Below, in pieces: positions 25,019-32,920 of a stretch of 64,000 nucleotides of DNA. The position numbers were made by a program, and so were the translations under genes. Below the pieces are notes generated by a model that saw only the letters and a program-made list of their open reading frames with translations, was not told the DNA's origin and did not search any database. Numbering within the stretch: the stretch's first letter is position 1; each line of letters begins with the position of its first letter. Source of the DNA: DATGKG01 sp963783145 (GTDB taxonomy: Bacteria; Desulfobacterota; Binatia; Binatales; Binataceae); contig CAWAMM010000006.1 of the NCBI GenBank assembly GCA_963783145.1, positions 62,001 through 126,000 of the forward strand, given 5' to 3'.

Positions 25019-26233
25019 CTATCCAAGCACGCCCGATCCAACGATTTCGCCGATTTGCTCTTCGCTGTAGCCGAGGATTTTTTCCAGGACGTACTGATTG
25101 TCCTGGCCCAGCGTGGGCGCCGCGCGCCGCGTCTGCGCAGGAGTGCGCGAGAGTTTCGCGCGCGCGCCCTCGACGATCGTCTTGCCGTAGACCGGATGTG
25201 GTAGCTCCACGAAATGGCCGCGATGCGCGACTTGAGGATCGGTGTAGTACTCGGCGCTGTTCTGCACCGCATGCGCCGGGATCGATCGCGCTTGCAAGAG
25301 ACTTTCGGCCTCGCGTGGTTCCAACTCGCGACTCCAATTCGAAATGATCTCATCCAGAGCCGCCGCGTTCTGGTGTCGATTCGACAGCGCTTTGAAACGC
25401 GCGTCGCGCGCCAACTCAGGACGCTTCATCACATCGCAAAGCGCGATGAAGTCGTCGTCGGTCTTGCATACGATCGCGACCCAGCGATCCTCGCCCTTCG
25501 ACGGATAGATGCCATGCGGCGCGAATTGGAGATCGCTATTGCCTGCGCGAATGTTGGTTCGGCCGTTGACGCTGTAATCCAGCAACGCAGGGGTGAGAAA
25601 ATGTAGCGAGGCTTCGGCCTGCGACTGGTCGATGTACTGGCCTTTGCCGGTTCGGCGTTTGTATTCGAGCGCGGCCATAATCGCGATGGCGGTGAAGCGC
25701 GGCGAAACGTAGTCGGTGTACGCACCGAATGGTCCGGCCGGGTGCCGATCGGGCCATCCGGTGAGATTGTGGAAGCCGGAAATCGCGGCCGCGAGATTTC
25801 CAAAACCGGCGAAACTCGCGAGCGGACCGGTCTGTCCCATCAGGCAGGAGCTCAGCATGATGATGTCGGGTTTGATCTTGCGAAGCGCCGGATAACCCAG
25901 CCCCCACGCGCGCATCGCCTTGGGAGAGAAGGACTCGGTGACCACGTCGGCCCATTTGACTAGATCGGAGATGACCTCGCGCGAGCGCGGATTTCCGATA
26001 TCGAGCGTGATACCGAACTTGCCCGCGTTGCAATTGCTGAACAGCCCCGACGCATCGGGCCCGATCTGATTGTTCTGATAGGGCGCCAGCGTGCGCGCGG
26101 TGTCGACCCGCGTGGGCGACTCGATACGCACGATAACCGCGCCATAGTCGGCGAGCATCCGAGTCCCCGCCGGGCCGGCCATCACCCACATGAAATCGAG
26201 GATTTTAACGTCTTCGAGCGGTAACCGCGCCAT
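25019..26233 (-). CDS. CaiB/BaiF family (class III) CoA-transferase, subunit A
   Basis: The ATG at 26233 overlaps the upstream stop as TGATG and gives MARLPLEDVKILDFMWVMAGPAGTRML, the canonical N-terminus, for 404 residues. The catalytic-type aspartate is D174 in GAYTDYVSPRF. C-terminal LGQDNQYVL and GYSEEQI are typical of the family. Class III transferases move CoA between acyl thioesters through an aspartyl intermediate and often initiate degradation of carboxylic acids. The one-base overlap with the second CaiB/BaiF gene implies translational coupling and possibly a heteromeric enzyme. Confidence 0.9.
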   Translation of the reverse strand: MARLPLEDVKILDFMWVMAGPAGTRMLADYGAVIVRIESPTRVDTARTLAPYQNNQIGPDASGLFSNCNAGKFGITLDIGNPRSREVISDLVKWADVVTESFSPKAMRAWGLGYPALRKIKPDIIMLSSCLMGQTGPLASFAGFGNLAAAISGFHNLTGWPDRHPAGPFGAYTDYVSPRFTAIAIMAALEYKRRTGKGQYIDQSQAEASLHFLTPALLDYSVNGRTNIRAGNSDLQFAPHGIYPSKGEDRWVAIVCKTDDDFIALCDVMKRPELARDARFKALSNRHQNAAALDEIISNWSRELEPREAESLLQARSIPAHAVQNSAEYYTDPQVAHRGHFVELPHPVYGKTIVEGARAKLSRTPAQTRRAAPTLGQDNQYVLEKILGYSEEQIGEIVGSGVLG

Positions 26234-27477
26234 CAGATGATTCCTCGCTCTTGTAGTTCCGCCAAGTTGCGATCCGACATCCCTAACTCGTCGCAATAGA
26301 TCTCGTGGTTGTGTTCGCCGATGAGTGGCGGACGCCGGCGATACTGAATCGGTGATTCGCTGAATTTCACGAACGGTCCCGGATAACGGAAGGAGCGCCC
26401 AAGTTCAGGATGCTCAACCTCCTGAAAATAATCGCGCGCGCGAAGTTGCGGGCTATCGACGACGTCCTCGATGGTCGACACGGGCGCGAACAAAAAACCT
26501 TTTTCGATCGCGAAACGCAGCAACTCGGCCTTGGTATGGCTCGAGGTGAATGACGACAGGATTTCGCAGGCACGATGGTATTCGGACATCGGCTCCGCGC
26601 CGCTGGCGAGCGCCGCGCCGAATCCGATCCAGTCTTTGTGGCCCGTCGCCTCGTCGCACCATCCCTGCTCCGCGAGGTAGCGCATCAGCTTGACGGTGAA
26701 AACGCCAAGCGCGGTGCCGAACAGAAACGTGCACGAAATCCAGCCGTCCTTCGCGGGCCACAGAAGTTGCGCCGTCATCGCACCCGATTTCACCCCGCCG
26801 GCGGCGCGGCGATATTGATCAGCGTCGAGTGGTGCGGCAAGGATCCCCGATTGCGTGGCGAGCGCGAGCGATTGCTGGGCCGATATATCGACGTGCTGGC
26901 CCAGTCTCGAGAAACATCGCTCATGATGCGCTGCCAGCGTGCCGACCGCTGCGTCAGCGCACGCGTGCAAGTAGCCTTGCGGCACGCTGACCCGCACTGG
27001 AGCGCGATCATCGTCGCCGGTCAGGACCAGCGGCCCACCCGCCGCGAGAATCACCAAATCGCTGTCCGCGTAGCTCGCTTTGGGGCCGTCCTGTCCGAAT
27101 GGTGTGATAGAAACGCCGATCAGCGCGGGATTGGTGGCGGCCAGATGCTGGTAGCCCAGACCCAAGGATGCGAGATAGCCGGGACTATCGGACTCAATCA
27201 AAAAATGCGCATTCTTTGCGAGGCGCAAAAGAATCTCGCGGCCCTCGCCGCGCGTGACATCGAGCGTGATGCTCCGTTTGTTTCGATTATACGACCACCA
27301 GTAGAGCGAGCGATTCGGATCCGGCTGGTCCTGAAAGAACGGCCCGATGCGGCGCGCCGAGGAACCGCCAGGCGGTTCGACTTTGATTACATCGGCGCCG
27401 AGATCGCCGAGGATCTGGCCGCACAGCAAGCCGCGCTCGTTGGTTAGATCGAGTATCCGATAAGGCGAAAGCATCAT
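26233..27477 (-). CDS. CaiB/BaiF family (class III) CoA-transferase, subunit B
   Basis: The 414-residue protein starts MMLSPYRILDLTNERGLLC and has LGADVIKVEPPGG near residue 27 and the NRNKRSITLDV motif, all standard for the family. At the active-site region it reads VSVPQGYLHACADAAVG. A CaiB-type GD dipeptide is not obvious, so the catalytic aspartate may be missing or displaced (D175 is the nearest). With the coupled gene downstream keeping D174, a two-subunit transferase with one active subunit is possible, as known for benzylsuccinate CoA-transferase. The substrate is unknown. Confidence 0.88.
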   Translation of the reverse strand: MMLSPYRILDLTNERGLLCGQILGDLGADVIKVEPPGGSSARRIGPFFQDQPDPNRSLYWWSYNRNKRSITLDVTRGEGREILLRLAKNAHFLIESDSPGYLASLGLGYQHLAATNPALIGVSITPFGQDGPKASYADSDLVILAAGGPLVLTGDDDRAPVRVSVPQGYLHACADAAVGTLAAHHERCFSRLGQHVDISAQQSLALATQSGILAAPLDADQYRRAAGGVKSGAMTAQLLWPAKDGWISCTFLFGTALGVFTVKLMRYLAEQGWCDEATGHKDWIGFGAALASGAEPMSEYHRACEILSSFTSSHTKAELLRFAIEKGFLFAPVSTIEDVVDSPQLRARDYFQEVEHPELGRSFRYPGPFVKFSESPIQYRRRPPLIGEHNHEIYCDELGMSDRNLAELQERGII

Positions 27478-27551
27478 GGTTGCATAGCATTGACCATTGA
27501 ATCGGCCAATGCCGGTAGTCCAATATTCGCAACCATCGGGAAGTGGCGATC

Positions 27552-28172
27552 ATGAACCAAGGAACCCTGATCATACTCAATGGCGGATCGAGTGCGGGCA
27601 AAACCACGCTGGGAAAAGCCTTACAGGATGCGATGGAGGAGTGTTACCTGCTGCTCGGCATCGACGCGTTCTGGTTTACGCTCCCTCCGCGCCAGCTCGA
27701 TCTCAATCGCGTTGAGCCAGACTACTACTCGTGGGATGTAACCATCGAGGACGGCCTGGAATATTTCAAAGTCACGCCGGGACCGATCCTCGATCGGGTC
27801 ATGGAGGGCCGCTATCGGGGAATTCGTCAATTCCTCGATCTGGGTTTCAAGGTGGTCGCTGATGACGTGATCTGGAAACGCGACTGGCTGTTGCAAGCGT
27901 TGGAGATTTTTGATTCGTACCGCGTGTTCTTCGTGGGCGTCTACGTCTCGGATGCGGAGGGTGCGCGGCGCGAGATCGCGCGCGGCGATCGCCATGCGGG
28001 TTGGGATCGTGGTTCAGCGCGGTTCGCGCACCATGATGCGATCTACGACTTCACCGTCGATACAACAGACCATGATCCGCGCCAATGCGCGCTCGAAATT
28101 AAGCGTGCGCTGGCTGATCATGCCCGACCAAAAGCGTTCGACGAGATGCGCCGCCGGTTTCTGTCGCGCTGA
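27552..28172 (+). CDS. chloramphenicol phosphotransferase-like P-loop kinase
   Basis: A GGGAAG motif precedes the ATG at 27552 (MNQGTLIILNGGSSAGKTTL); the in-frame GTG at 27543 is the alternative. The 206-residue product has the Walker A GGSSAGKTT and the following LLGIDAFWFTLPPRQLDL stretch characteristic of the chloramphenicol 3-O-phosphotransferase family. The catalytic Asp expected in that fold corresponds to the GIDAF aspartate. Family members in unexposed soil bacteria may phosphorylate other small molecules, so a resistance role is only possible. It is divergent from the CoA-transferase pair and convergent with the acyl-CoA dehydrogenase (2-base gap). Confidence 0.85.
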   Translation: MNQGTLIILNGGSSAGKTTLGKALQDAMEECYLLLGIDAFWFTLPPRQLDLNRVEPDYYSWDVTIEDGLEYFKVTPGPILDRVMEGRYRGIRQFLDLGFKVVADDVIWKRDWLLQALEIFDSYRVFFVGVYVSDAEGARREIARGDRHAGWDRGSARFAHHDAIYDFTVDTTDHDPRQCALEIKRALADHARPKAFDEMRRRFLSR

Positions 28173-28174
28173 TT

Positions 28175-29329
28175 TCAATAGGGGCGCGCGTCCTTGCCGA
28201 TGATTTCGCGCGCCACCAGGCTCTTCATGATTTGGGCGGTGCCGTCGCCGATTTCGAGCCCGATCACGTCGCGCATGCGCTGCTGATGGGGCAAGTCAAG
28301 CGAAAATCCCAGATGGCCATGGAGCAGCAAACATTGATGGATAACCTGCGCGGAGAGTTCCGGTGCCAACCATTTCGCGCCCGCCGAAATCCATCCGTGC
28401 GGTTGGTTGCGATCCCTGAGCCACAGCGCTTCGTAGCAAAGCAGGCGCGCCGCGCGCAGTTTCACCGCGGCCTCGGCCAGTGGAAACGACACCCCCTCAA
28501 ACCGCGCGAGGCTGCCGCCGAATGCCTGCCGTTCCGTGACGTATGTACAAGTTTCATCGACACTCTGCTGGGCGGCGCCGATGCACATCAGACCAATCAT
28601 CGAGCGGCTGAAATCGAAGCCCTGCATCACCTGGACGAAGCCCATGCCCTCCGCACCGATGCGCGAATCGGCGGGCACGCGGACCGAATCGAAGAAGATG
28701 CTTCCTCGCCCGACCGCGCGCGAGCCGAGGTCGCGAAAGCGCGTGCGACTCACCCCCGGTGAATTCAGATCGACATAAAATGCGCTGACCCCGCGCGCCC
28801 CCTGCTCGAGGGTGCCGGTGCGAGCCATCACCAACGCCGTCGCCGCGGAGCTTGCGAATGAAATCGAGGTTTTCTCGCCATTGAGGATATAGGTGTCGCC
28901 GTCGCGTCGCGCCTGCATTTTTATATGAGCCGCATCGGAGCCGCCGCTGGGCTCGGTCACCGCCAGTGCCGTAATAAAATCTCCACGGCAGATGGCCGGT
29001 AGAAATGCCGCCTGCTGGCGTTGATCGCCGTTGCGCGCGACGATCGCTCCGATCAACGCCGCGATCAGTAGGACATATGCGGCGTTGAAGTCGCCGCGCG
29101 CGATTTCTTCATGCGCGATGCCGAGCGAGACATAATCGAGCCCCGAACCGCCAAAACGCGGATCAACCATCGAGGCGAGCACGCCGAGTTCGCCGAGCTG
29201 CCGCACCAGTTCGGGCGGCAGATCGGCATCGCGATCTCGTGTCATGTAATGCGGTTCGAGTTCGCGCTTCGAAAAATCGCGCAGCGTCGATTGGAGGAGT
29301 AACTGTTCCGAGGTCAGACCAAAATCCAT
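28175..29329 (-). CDS. acyl-CoA dehydrogenase family flavoprotein
   Basis: The 384-residue protein has the N-terminal helical domain (MDFGLTSEQLLLQ), the ALAVTEPSGGSD substrate and FAD motif, LNGEKTSISFAS, and the C-terminal bundle. The usual catalytic YEGT is replaced by GDGT, with D362 at the position of the general-base Glu (LEIGDGTAQIMKSLVARE). Some alicyclic acyl-CoA dehydrogenases are described with Asp in this role, but I infer this only from the motif. It oxidises an acyl-CoA to an enoyl-CoA with an electron-transfer flavoprotein acceptor. It is the last gene of a tight operon, 8 bases behind the small lipoprotein gene. Confidence 0.9.
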   Translation of the reverse strand: MDFGLTSEQLLLQSTLRDFSKRELEPHYMTRDRDADLPPELVRQLGELGVLASMVDPRFGGSGLDYVSLGIAHEEIARGDFNAAYVLLIAALIGAIVARNGDQRQQAAFLPAICRGDFITALAVTEPSGGSDAAHIKMQARRDGDTYILNGEKTSISFASSAATALVMARTGTLEQGARGVSAFYVDLNSPGVSRTRFRDLGSRAVGRGSIFFDSVRVPADSRIGAEGMGFVQVMQGFDFSRSMIGLMCIGAAQQSVDETCTYVTERQAFGGSLARFEGVSFPLAEAAVKLRAARLLCYEALWLRDRNQPHGWISAGAKWLAPELSAQVIHQCLLLHGHLGFSLDLPHQQRMRDVIGLEIGDGTAQIMKSLVAREIIGKDARPY

Positions 29330-29337
29330 CGCGATAC

Positions 29338-29709
29338 CTAGTTTGCGGGCAAAGGCGAGTCGATGCCGGGGAGCTGCTGGAGGCTGGCGCCGAGCGGGGT
29401 CGGCATCTGCTCTTCCGGCTGCTCCGTGTTGCCGGATCCTTCGCCGGATTGATTTTCGGAGTGCTTCATCATCATTTGCTGAATGTCTTTTTTCTGCGTC
29501 GCCTGGTCGGGTTGGATTCCTTCCCCGCGCGCGAACTTCATCCGATCTTCGGGGCTCATGTTGAGCCAGACCTGGCTGGCCTGCATCGAGTTCCCGCGCA
29601 TCAACGCCTCGGTGTATTCCTGTTGTGGCGATTCTTTATGGAAGAGGAAACATCCCGACGATCCCACCAATATGATCGCGAGCAACAGCGCTGATGGTCG
29701 CGGCGTCAT
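29338..29709 (-). CDS. small lipoprotein inside a CoA/alcohol metabolism operon
   Basis: The ATG at 29709 (MTPRPSALLLAIILVGSSGC) begins 7 bases after the stop of the alcohol dehydrogenase gene and gives 123 residues with a lipobox-like GSSGC at residue 20. The mature part is polar and Gln/Glu-rich (QQEYTEALMRGNSMQASQVW, then MSPEDRMKFARGEGIQPDQATQKKD), probably helical. I do not recognise a family. Its position between two metabolic enzymes with gaps of 7 and 8 bases shows it is co-expressed with them, unusual company for an exported protein. Confidence 0.7.
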   Translation of the reverse strand: MTPRPSALLLAIILVGSSGCFLFHKESPQQEYTEALMRGNSMQASQVWLNMSPEDRMKFARGEGIQPDQATQKKDIQQMMMKHSENQSGEGSGNTEQPEEQMPTPLGASLQQLPGIDSPLPAN

Positions 29710-29716
29710 CGGCGCT

Positions 29717-30826
29717 TCAGTAAAGCACCACGCTCCGAATCGATTTGCCCTCATGCATCAGGGTGAAAGCGTCGTTGATTTTTTCCAGCGGCATCGTATG
29801 CGTAATCAGATCGTCGATGTTGATTTTCTTGTCCATGTACCATTCGACGATTTTTGGTACATCGCGGCGGCTTTTCGCGCCCCCGAATGCGGTCCCCTTC
29901 CAGGTGCGGCCGGTCACCAGCTGAAATGGCCGGGTCGAGATTTCCTGGCCCGCGCCTGCAACTCCAATGATCACCGAAGTGCCCCATCCACGCTGGCAGC
30001 ATTCGAGAGCCTGGCGCATCAACGTCACATTGCCGACGCATTCGAAGGAGAAATCCGCGCCACCGCGGGTCAGATTTACGATATGCGGCACGAGGTCGCC
30101 CTCGACTTCCCTCGGGTTCACGAAATCCGTCATGCCGAATTTCACCGCGATTGGGACCCGTGCAGGATTCACATCGACGCCGACGATCTGGCCCGCTCCA
30201 GCGAGCTGCGCACCCTGGATCACGTTGAGCCCGATGCCGCCGAGGCCGAATACGACTACGCGATCGCCGGGCTGAACCTTCGCTGTATTGATGACCGCGC
30301 CGATGCCGGTCGTCACGCCGCATCCGATGTAACAGACTTTGTCGAAGGGCGCGTCCTCGCGAATTTTCGCGAGCGCGATTTCGGGCACGACGGTGTAGTT
30401 CGCGAACGTCGAAGTGCCCATGTAGTGATGCAGCTTCGCGCCAGCGCGTGAGAAGCGGCTAGTGCCATCGGGCATGACGCCGCGCCCCTGGGTCTCGCGA
30501 ATCGCGGTGCACAGATTGGTTTTGCCGGAGAGACAGCTCGGGCAGTTGCGGCATTCCGGGATATAGAGCGGGATGACGTGGTCGCCTTTTTTCAGCGAGG
30601 TTACGCCCGGTCCGGTCTCCACCACGATGCCAGCGCCTTCGTGCCCGAGGATCGCTGGGAACAATCCTTCGGGATCGGCGCCCGACAGCGTGAAAGCGTC
30701 GGTATGACATACGCCGGTCGCCTTGATTTCGACCAGCACTTCGCCTGCATGAGGTCCTTCGAGATCGACGGTGGTAACTTCGAGTGGCTCGCCGGCCTGG
30801 TTTGCGATCGCGGCCCTGACTTTCAC
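29717..30826 (-). CDS. frmA: class III alcohol dehydrogenase (S-(hydroxymethyl)glutathione dehydrogenase)
   Basis: The 369-residue enzyme matches class III ADH closely: GVCHTDAFTLSG with the catalytic-zinc cysteine, LGHEGAGIV with the zinc histidine, four structural-zinc cysteines in CRNCPSCLSGKTNLC, and IRETQGRG-MPDGTSRF, which carries the Arg used to bind glutathione carboxylate. The C-terminus (GTSVIIGVAGAGQEI, MHEGKSIRSVVLY) also fits. It oxidises the formaldehyde-glutathione adduct and long-chain alcohols with NAD. It sits second in an operon after the MaoC gene (7-base gap). A detoxification or C1 role is known for the family; its role here is inferred. Confidence 0.92.
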   Translation of the reverse strand: MKVRAAIANQAGEPLEVTTVDLEGPHAGEVLVEIKATGVCHTDAFTLSGADPEGLFPAILGHEGAGIVVETGPGVTSLKKGDHVIPLYIPECRNCPSCLSGKTNLCTAIRETQGRGVMPDGTSRFSRAGAKLHHYMGTSTFANYTVVPEIALAKIREDAPFDKVCYIGCGVTTGIGAVINTAKVQPGDRVVVFGLGGIGLNVIQGAQLAGAGQIVGVDVNPARVPIAVKFGMTDFVNPREVEGDLVPHIVNLTRGGADFSFECVGNVTLMRQALECCQRGWGTSVIIGVAGAGQEISTRPFQLVTGRTWKGTAFGGAKSRRDVPKIVEWYMDKKINIDDLITHTMPLEKINDAFTLMHEGKSIRSVVLY

Positions 30827-30833
30827 GAGATGC

Positions 30834-31703
30834 TCATCTCCTCAGTTGAATCGCGCCATTTGAGATCGCGGGCTCGCCACTCTGCGTCAAAACATCGAAG
30901 TAGACGATGTCCGATTGACGCGCGAGCGTTCGAACGGTGATGTCCGAGGGCATCAGCACCATGCCGCTGAAACGCCCCGTGATGCGCGCGACACGTATCG
31001 GATCGCCACCCGCCTCCGAATGGACGATGCGCGAGACCGCCAAAGCCAGCGTCGCCGTGCCATGAAGAATCAGTTCGGGCAAGCCGGCGTCGCGCGCGAC
31101 TTTGATGTCAGTATGAATCGGATTCCAGATTTGCGCGCATTCGGTGTAGGTATGCGCGAGGCCTCCCGGCACGTGCACCTTCGCCTGCGCGTGAGGCTGC
31201 TTTGGAAACTCTCTCGGGCGCGGTAGGTCGGTGTGCCCGGTGAGCGGCTTGTCGTCGCCGATGACCTCGACACCACGATAGATGCTGCCATACATCGAGG
31301 TGCAGACCGGCTTTCCGGATTCGTCAATAGTTTCGAGTTTCGTCACCTGGTATGCGCCGGGCTTGCGCCGTTCGACCGAGGCGACGATGGCCCGTGTGCT
31401 CAATTTTTCCGGTGGCCGAATCGGGCGATGAATCACAAGATCATGGGTTGCATGAACGCCGCGCCGCGCCTCTTCGGCGGTTAGATCGCCGCTCTCGAAA
31501 TGCTGGCGCATGCTGATTATCACGGGCCATTCGATACAGACCGGGAACATCGGGTGGGCAAGGAAATTCTGGGGGTCGCGCGTATCCATGTAGCATGGCA
31601 TCAGATCGTCGAGCGCGGCAGCATACGCCATCGACCATCGCGGCTCGATTTCGGCGATGCGCGGCTCCGACGAAGCTCCAACGAATGATGAAGGCAACGG
31701 CAT
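30834..31703 (-). CDS. MaoC-like hot-dog hydratase/dehydratase
   Basis: The 289-residue protein has two hot-dog halves. The C-terminal half carries the hydratase-2 motif (YTECAQIWNPIHTDIKVARDAGLPELILHG, read as N-P-I-H-T-D with the following Gly). The N-terminal half resembles the MaoC N-terminal domain seen in (R)-specific enoyl-CoA hydratases and FAS1-type dehydratases. It hydrates enoyl-CoA to hydroxyacyl-CoA. It is the first gene of the operon 31703-28175, followed after 7 bases by the class III ADH. Hydratase, alcohol dehydrogenase and acyl-CoA dehydrogenase together suggest acyl-CoA turnover. Confidence 0.88.
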   Translation of the reverse strand: MPLPSSFVGASSEPRIAEIEPRWSMAYAAALDDLMPCYMDTRDPQNFLAHPMFPVCIEWPVIISMRQHFESGDLTAEEARRGVHATHDLVIHRPIRPPEKLSTRAIVASVERRKPGAYQVTKLETIDESGKPVCTSMYGSIYRGVEVIGDDKPLTGHTDLPRPREFPKQPHAQAKVHVPGGLAHTYTECAQIWNPIHTDIKVARDAGLPELILHGTATLALAVSRIVHSEAGGDPIRVARITGRFSGMVLMPSDITVRTLARQSDIVYFDVLTQSGEPAISNGAIQLRR

Positions 31704-31749
31704 AGCCTATTTCTACGCGCTCGAGTTTTCCTCGTCCACCGCCGCCTCG

Positions 31750-31771
31750 CCGTGACATAGCCGTGACATAG
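31750..31771 (+). repeat. tandem 11-bp duplication (CCGTGACATAG twice)
   Basis: CCGTGACATAG occurs twice head to tail, 40 bases before the zinc-ribbon gene start, in the promoter region shared with the divergent MaoC operon. It may be a regulator half-site pair or simple slippage. Confidence 0.4.
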
Positions 31772-31810
31772 GATGATGGATAGCTTACGCTTCAAACCGG
31801 AGAGATTCTG

Positions 31811-32065
31811 ATGTTCGAAGATGAAACGGTTGATGTGAAATGCCCGAAGTGCGGGCATTTGAATTCGATATTGATCCATGAGATCGAGGAGCACGCTGAA
31901 ACTCACTTCGTATGTGTCGGATGTAAGGCCGGCGTGCGACTCGAGGCAGCAGAATTCCGCCAGCATCTAAGCCATGTACAGAACGAACTGCGGCAGCTCG
32001 AACGCGACGCCGCGCGTCAGGCGACGCAGGGCAAGCGTCCGAAGAAGGACGACTTTCAGATCTAG
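31811..32065 (+). CDS. small zinc-ribbon protein
   Basis: The 84-residue product has an N-terminal zinc ribbon, C-x2-C (VKCPKCGHLNSI) followed by C-x2-C (FVCVGCKAGV), and then a charged helical tail (FRQHLSHVQNELRQLERDAARQATQ) ending in a basic stretch. An AGAGATTC motif precedes the ATG. It has no enzyme motif and may be a nucleic-acid or protein adaptor. It overlaps the convergent alpha/beta hydrolase gene by the four stop-codon bases CTAG. Confidence 0.7.
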   Translation: MFEDETVDVKCPKCGHLNSILIHEIEEHAETHFVCVGCKAGVRLEAAEFRQHLSHVQNELRQLERDAARQATQGKRPKKDDFQI

Positions 32066-32856
32066 TGCGCGTCGATGAAATCGATCACCGCTTGATTGAA
32101 CTGCTCGGGATACTCGGACATGAACAGATGCCCGCCCGGCAGCTCCTTTAAAACCGCGCCGGGAATTCGATCCGCAATCAGCTTGGCATTCTGCGGCATG
32201 ACGAGGCGGTCTTCGCGCCCGGTCATCACCATCGTCGGAACGTGAATCTGGCCGAGGCGCGCGCTCGCATCGAAGCTTTGGGCCGCACCGACTTGCCGCG
32301 CCAACGCGAAGGGTGGAATCGCATGCTGCGCGCGGATGCGATTGTCTTTCTCGACCACCTCGGGATGGTGTTCGATAGTGTCGTCGCAGAACACCGCCTG
32401 CATTACCTGCTTCTGCTGCTGCGGAGTCGCATTGGATCCCGCCACAATCGCGGCGAGGTTTTCCGGCGGCGTCGGCACGATGTCCTTGCCACCGAAATGC
32501 GTGCATCCGAGGATCAGGCAGCTGAGCTTCTCCTGATGATTGATCGCGAACTCCTGCGCGATCATCCCACCCATCGAGATGCCGAGGAGCGCTGCGCGAG
32601 TGATGCCGAGTGCGTCCATCAGGCTTGCCGTGTCGTCGCCCATCTGCTTGATGGAGTAGGGCGCATCGGGCTTATCGGTGCGACCCGCGCCGCGATTGTC
32701 GAAGACCACGCATCTGTAGTGCTGCGCGAGCACGTCAATTTGCGCATACCAAGCGAGCAAGTTCGAGCCGAGTCCGCGGATGAGCACCAACGTCCGGGGT
32801 CCCGCGCCATGCACTTCGTAGTAAATCTCGATATCGCCAACGCGCTGTCTGGGCAT
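32062..32856 (-). CDS. alpha/beta hydrolase
   Basis: The ATG at 32856 gives MPRQRVGDIEIYYEVHGAGP, the usual family N-terminus, and 264 residues. A GTG at 32940 would overlap the upstream gene and add an unrelated extension. The nucleophile elbow is G-I-S94-M-G-G, the acid lies in MTGREDRLVMP and the histidine in GGHLFMSE. The oxyanion region is IRGLGSN. The sequence is near 3-oxoadipate enol-lactonase and haloperoxidase-like esterases. It is co-directional with and 64 bases behind the epoxide-hydrolase-fold gene. Confidence 0.88.
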   Translation of the reverse strand: MPRQRVGDIEIYYEVHGAGPRTLVLIRGLGSNLLAWYAQIDVLAQHYRCVVFDNRGAGRTDKPDAPYSIKQMGDDTASLMDALGITRAALLGISMGGMIAQEFAINHQEKLSCLILGCTHFGGKDIVPTPPENLAAIVAGSNATPQQQKQVMQAVFCDDTIEHHPEVVEKDNRIRAQHAIPPFALARQVGAAQSFDASARLGQIHVPTMVMTGREDRLVMPQNAKLIADRIPGAVLKELPGGHLFMSEYPEQFNQAVIDFIDAH

Positions 32857-32920
32857 AATCAGCAATTTAGTCACATGCGCCGGCGATGCCAATGGATTTT
32901 TCGGTTGATCTGCGGCCTGG

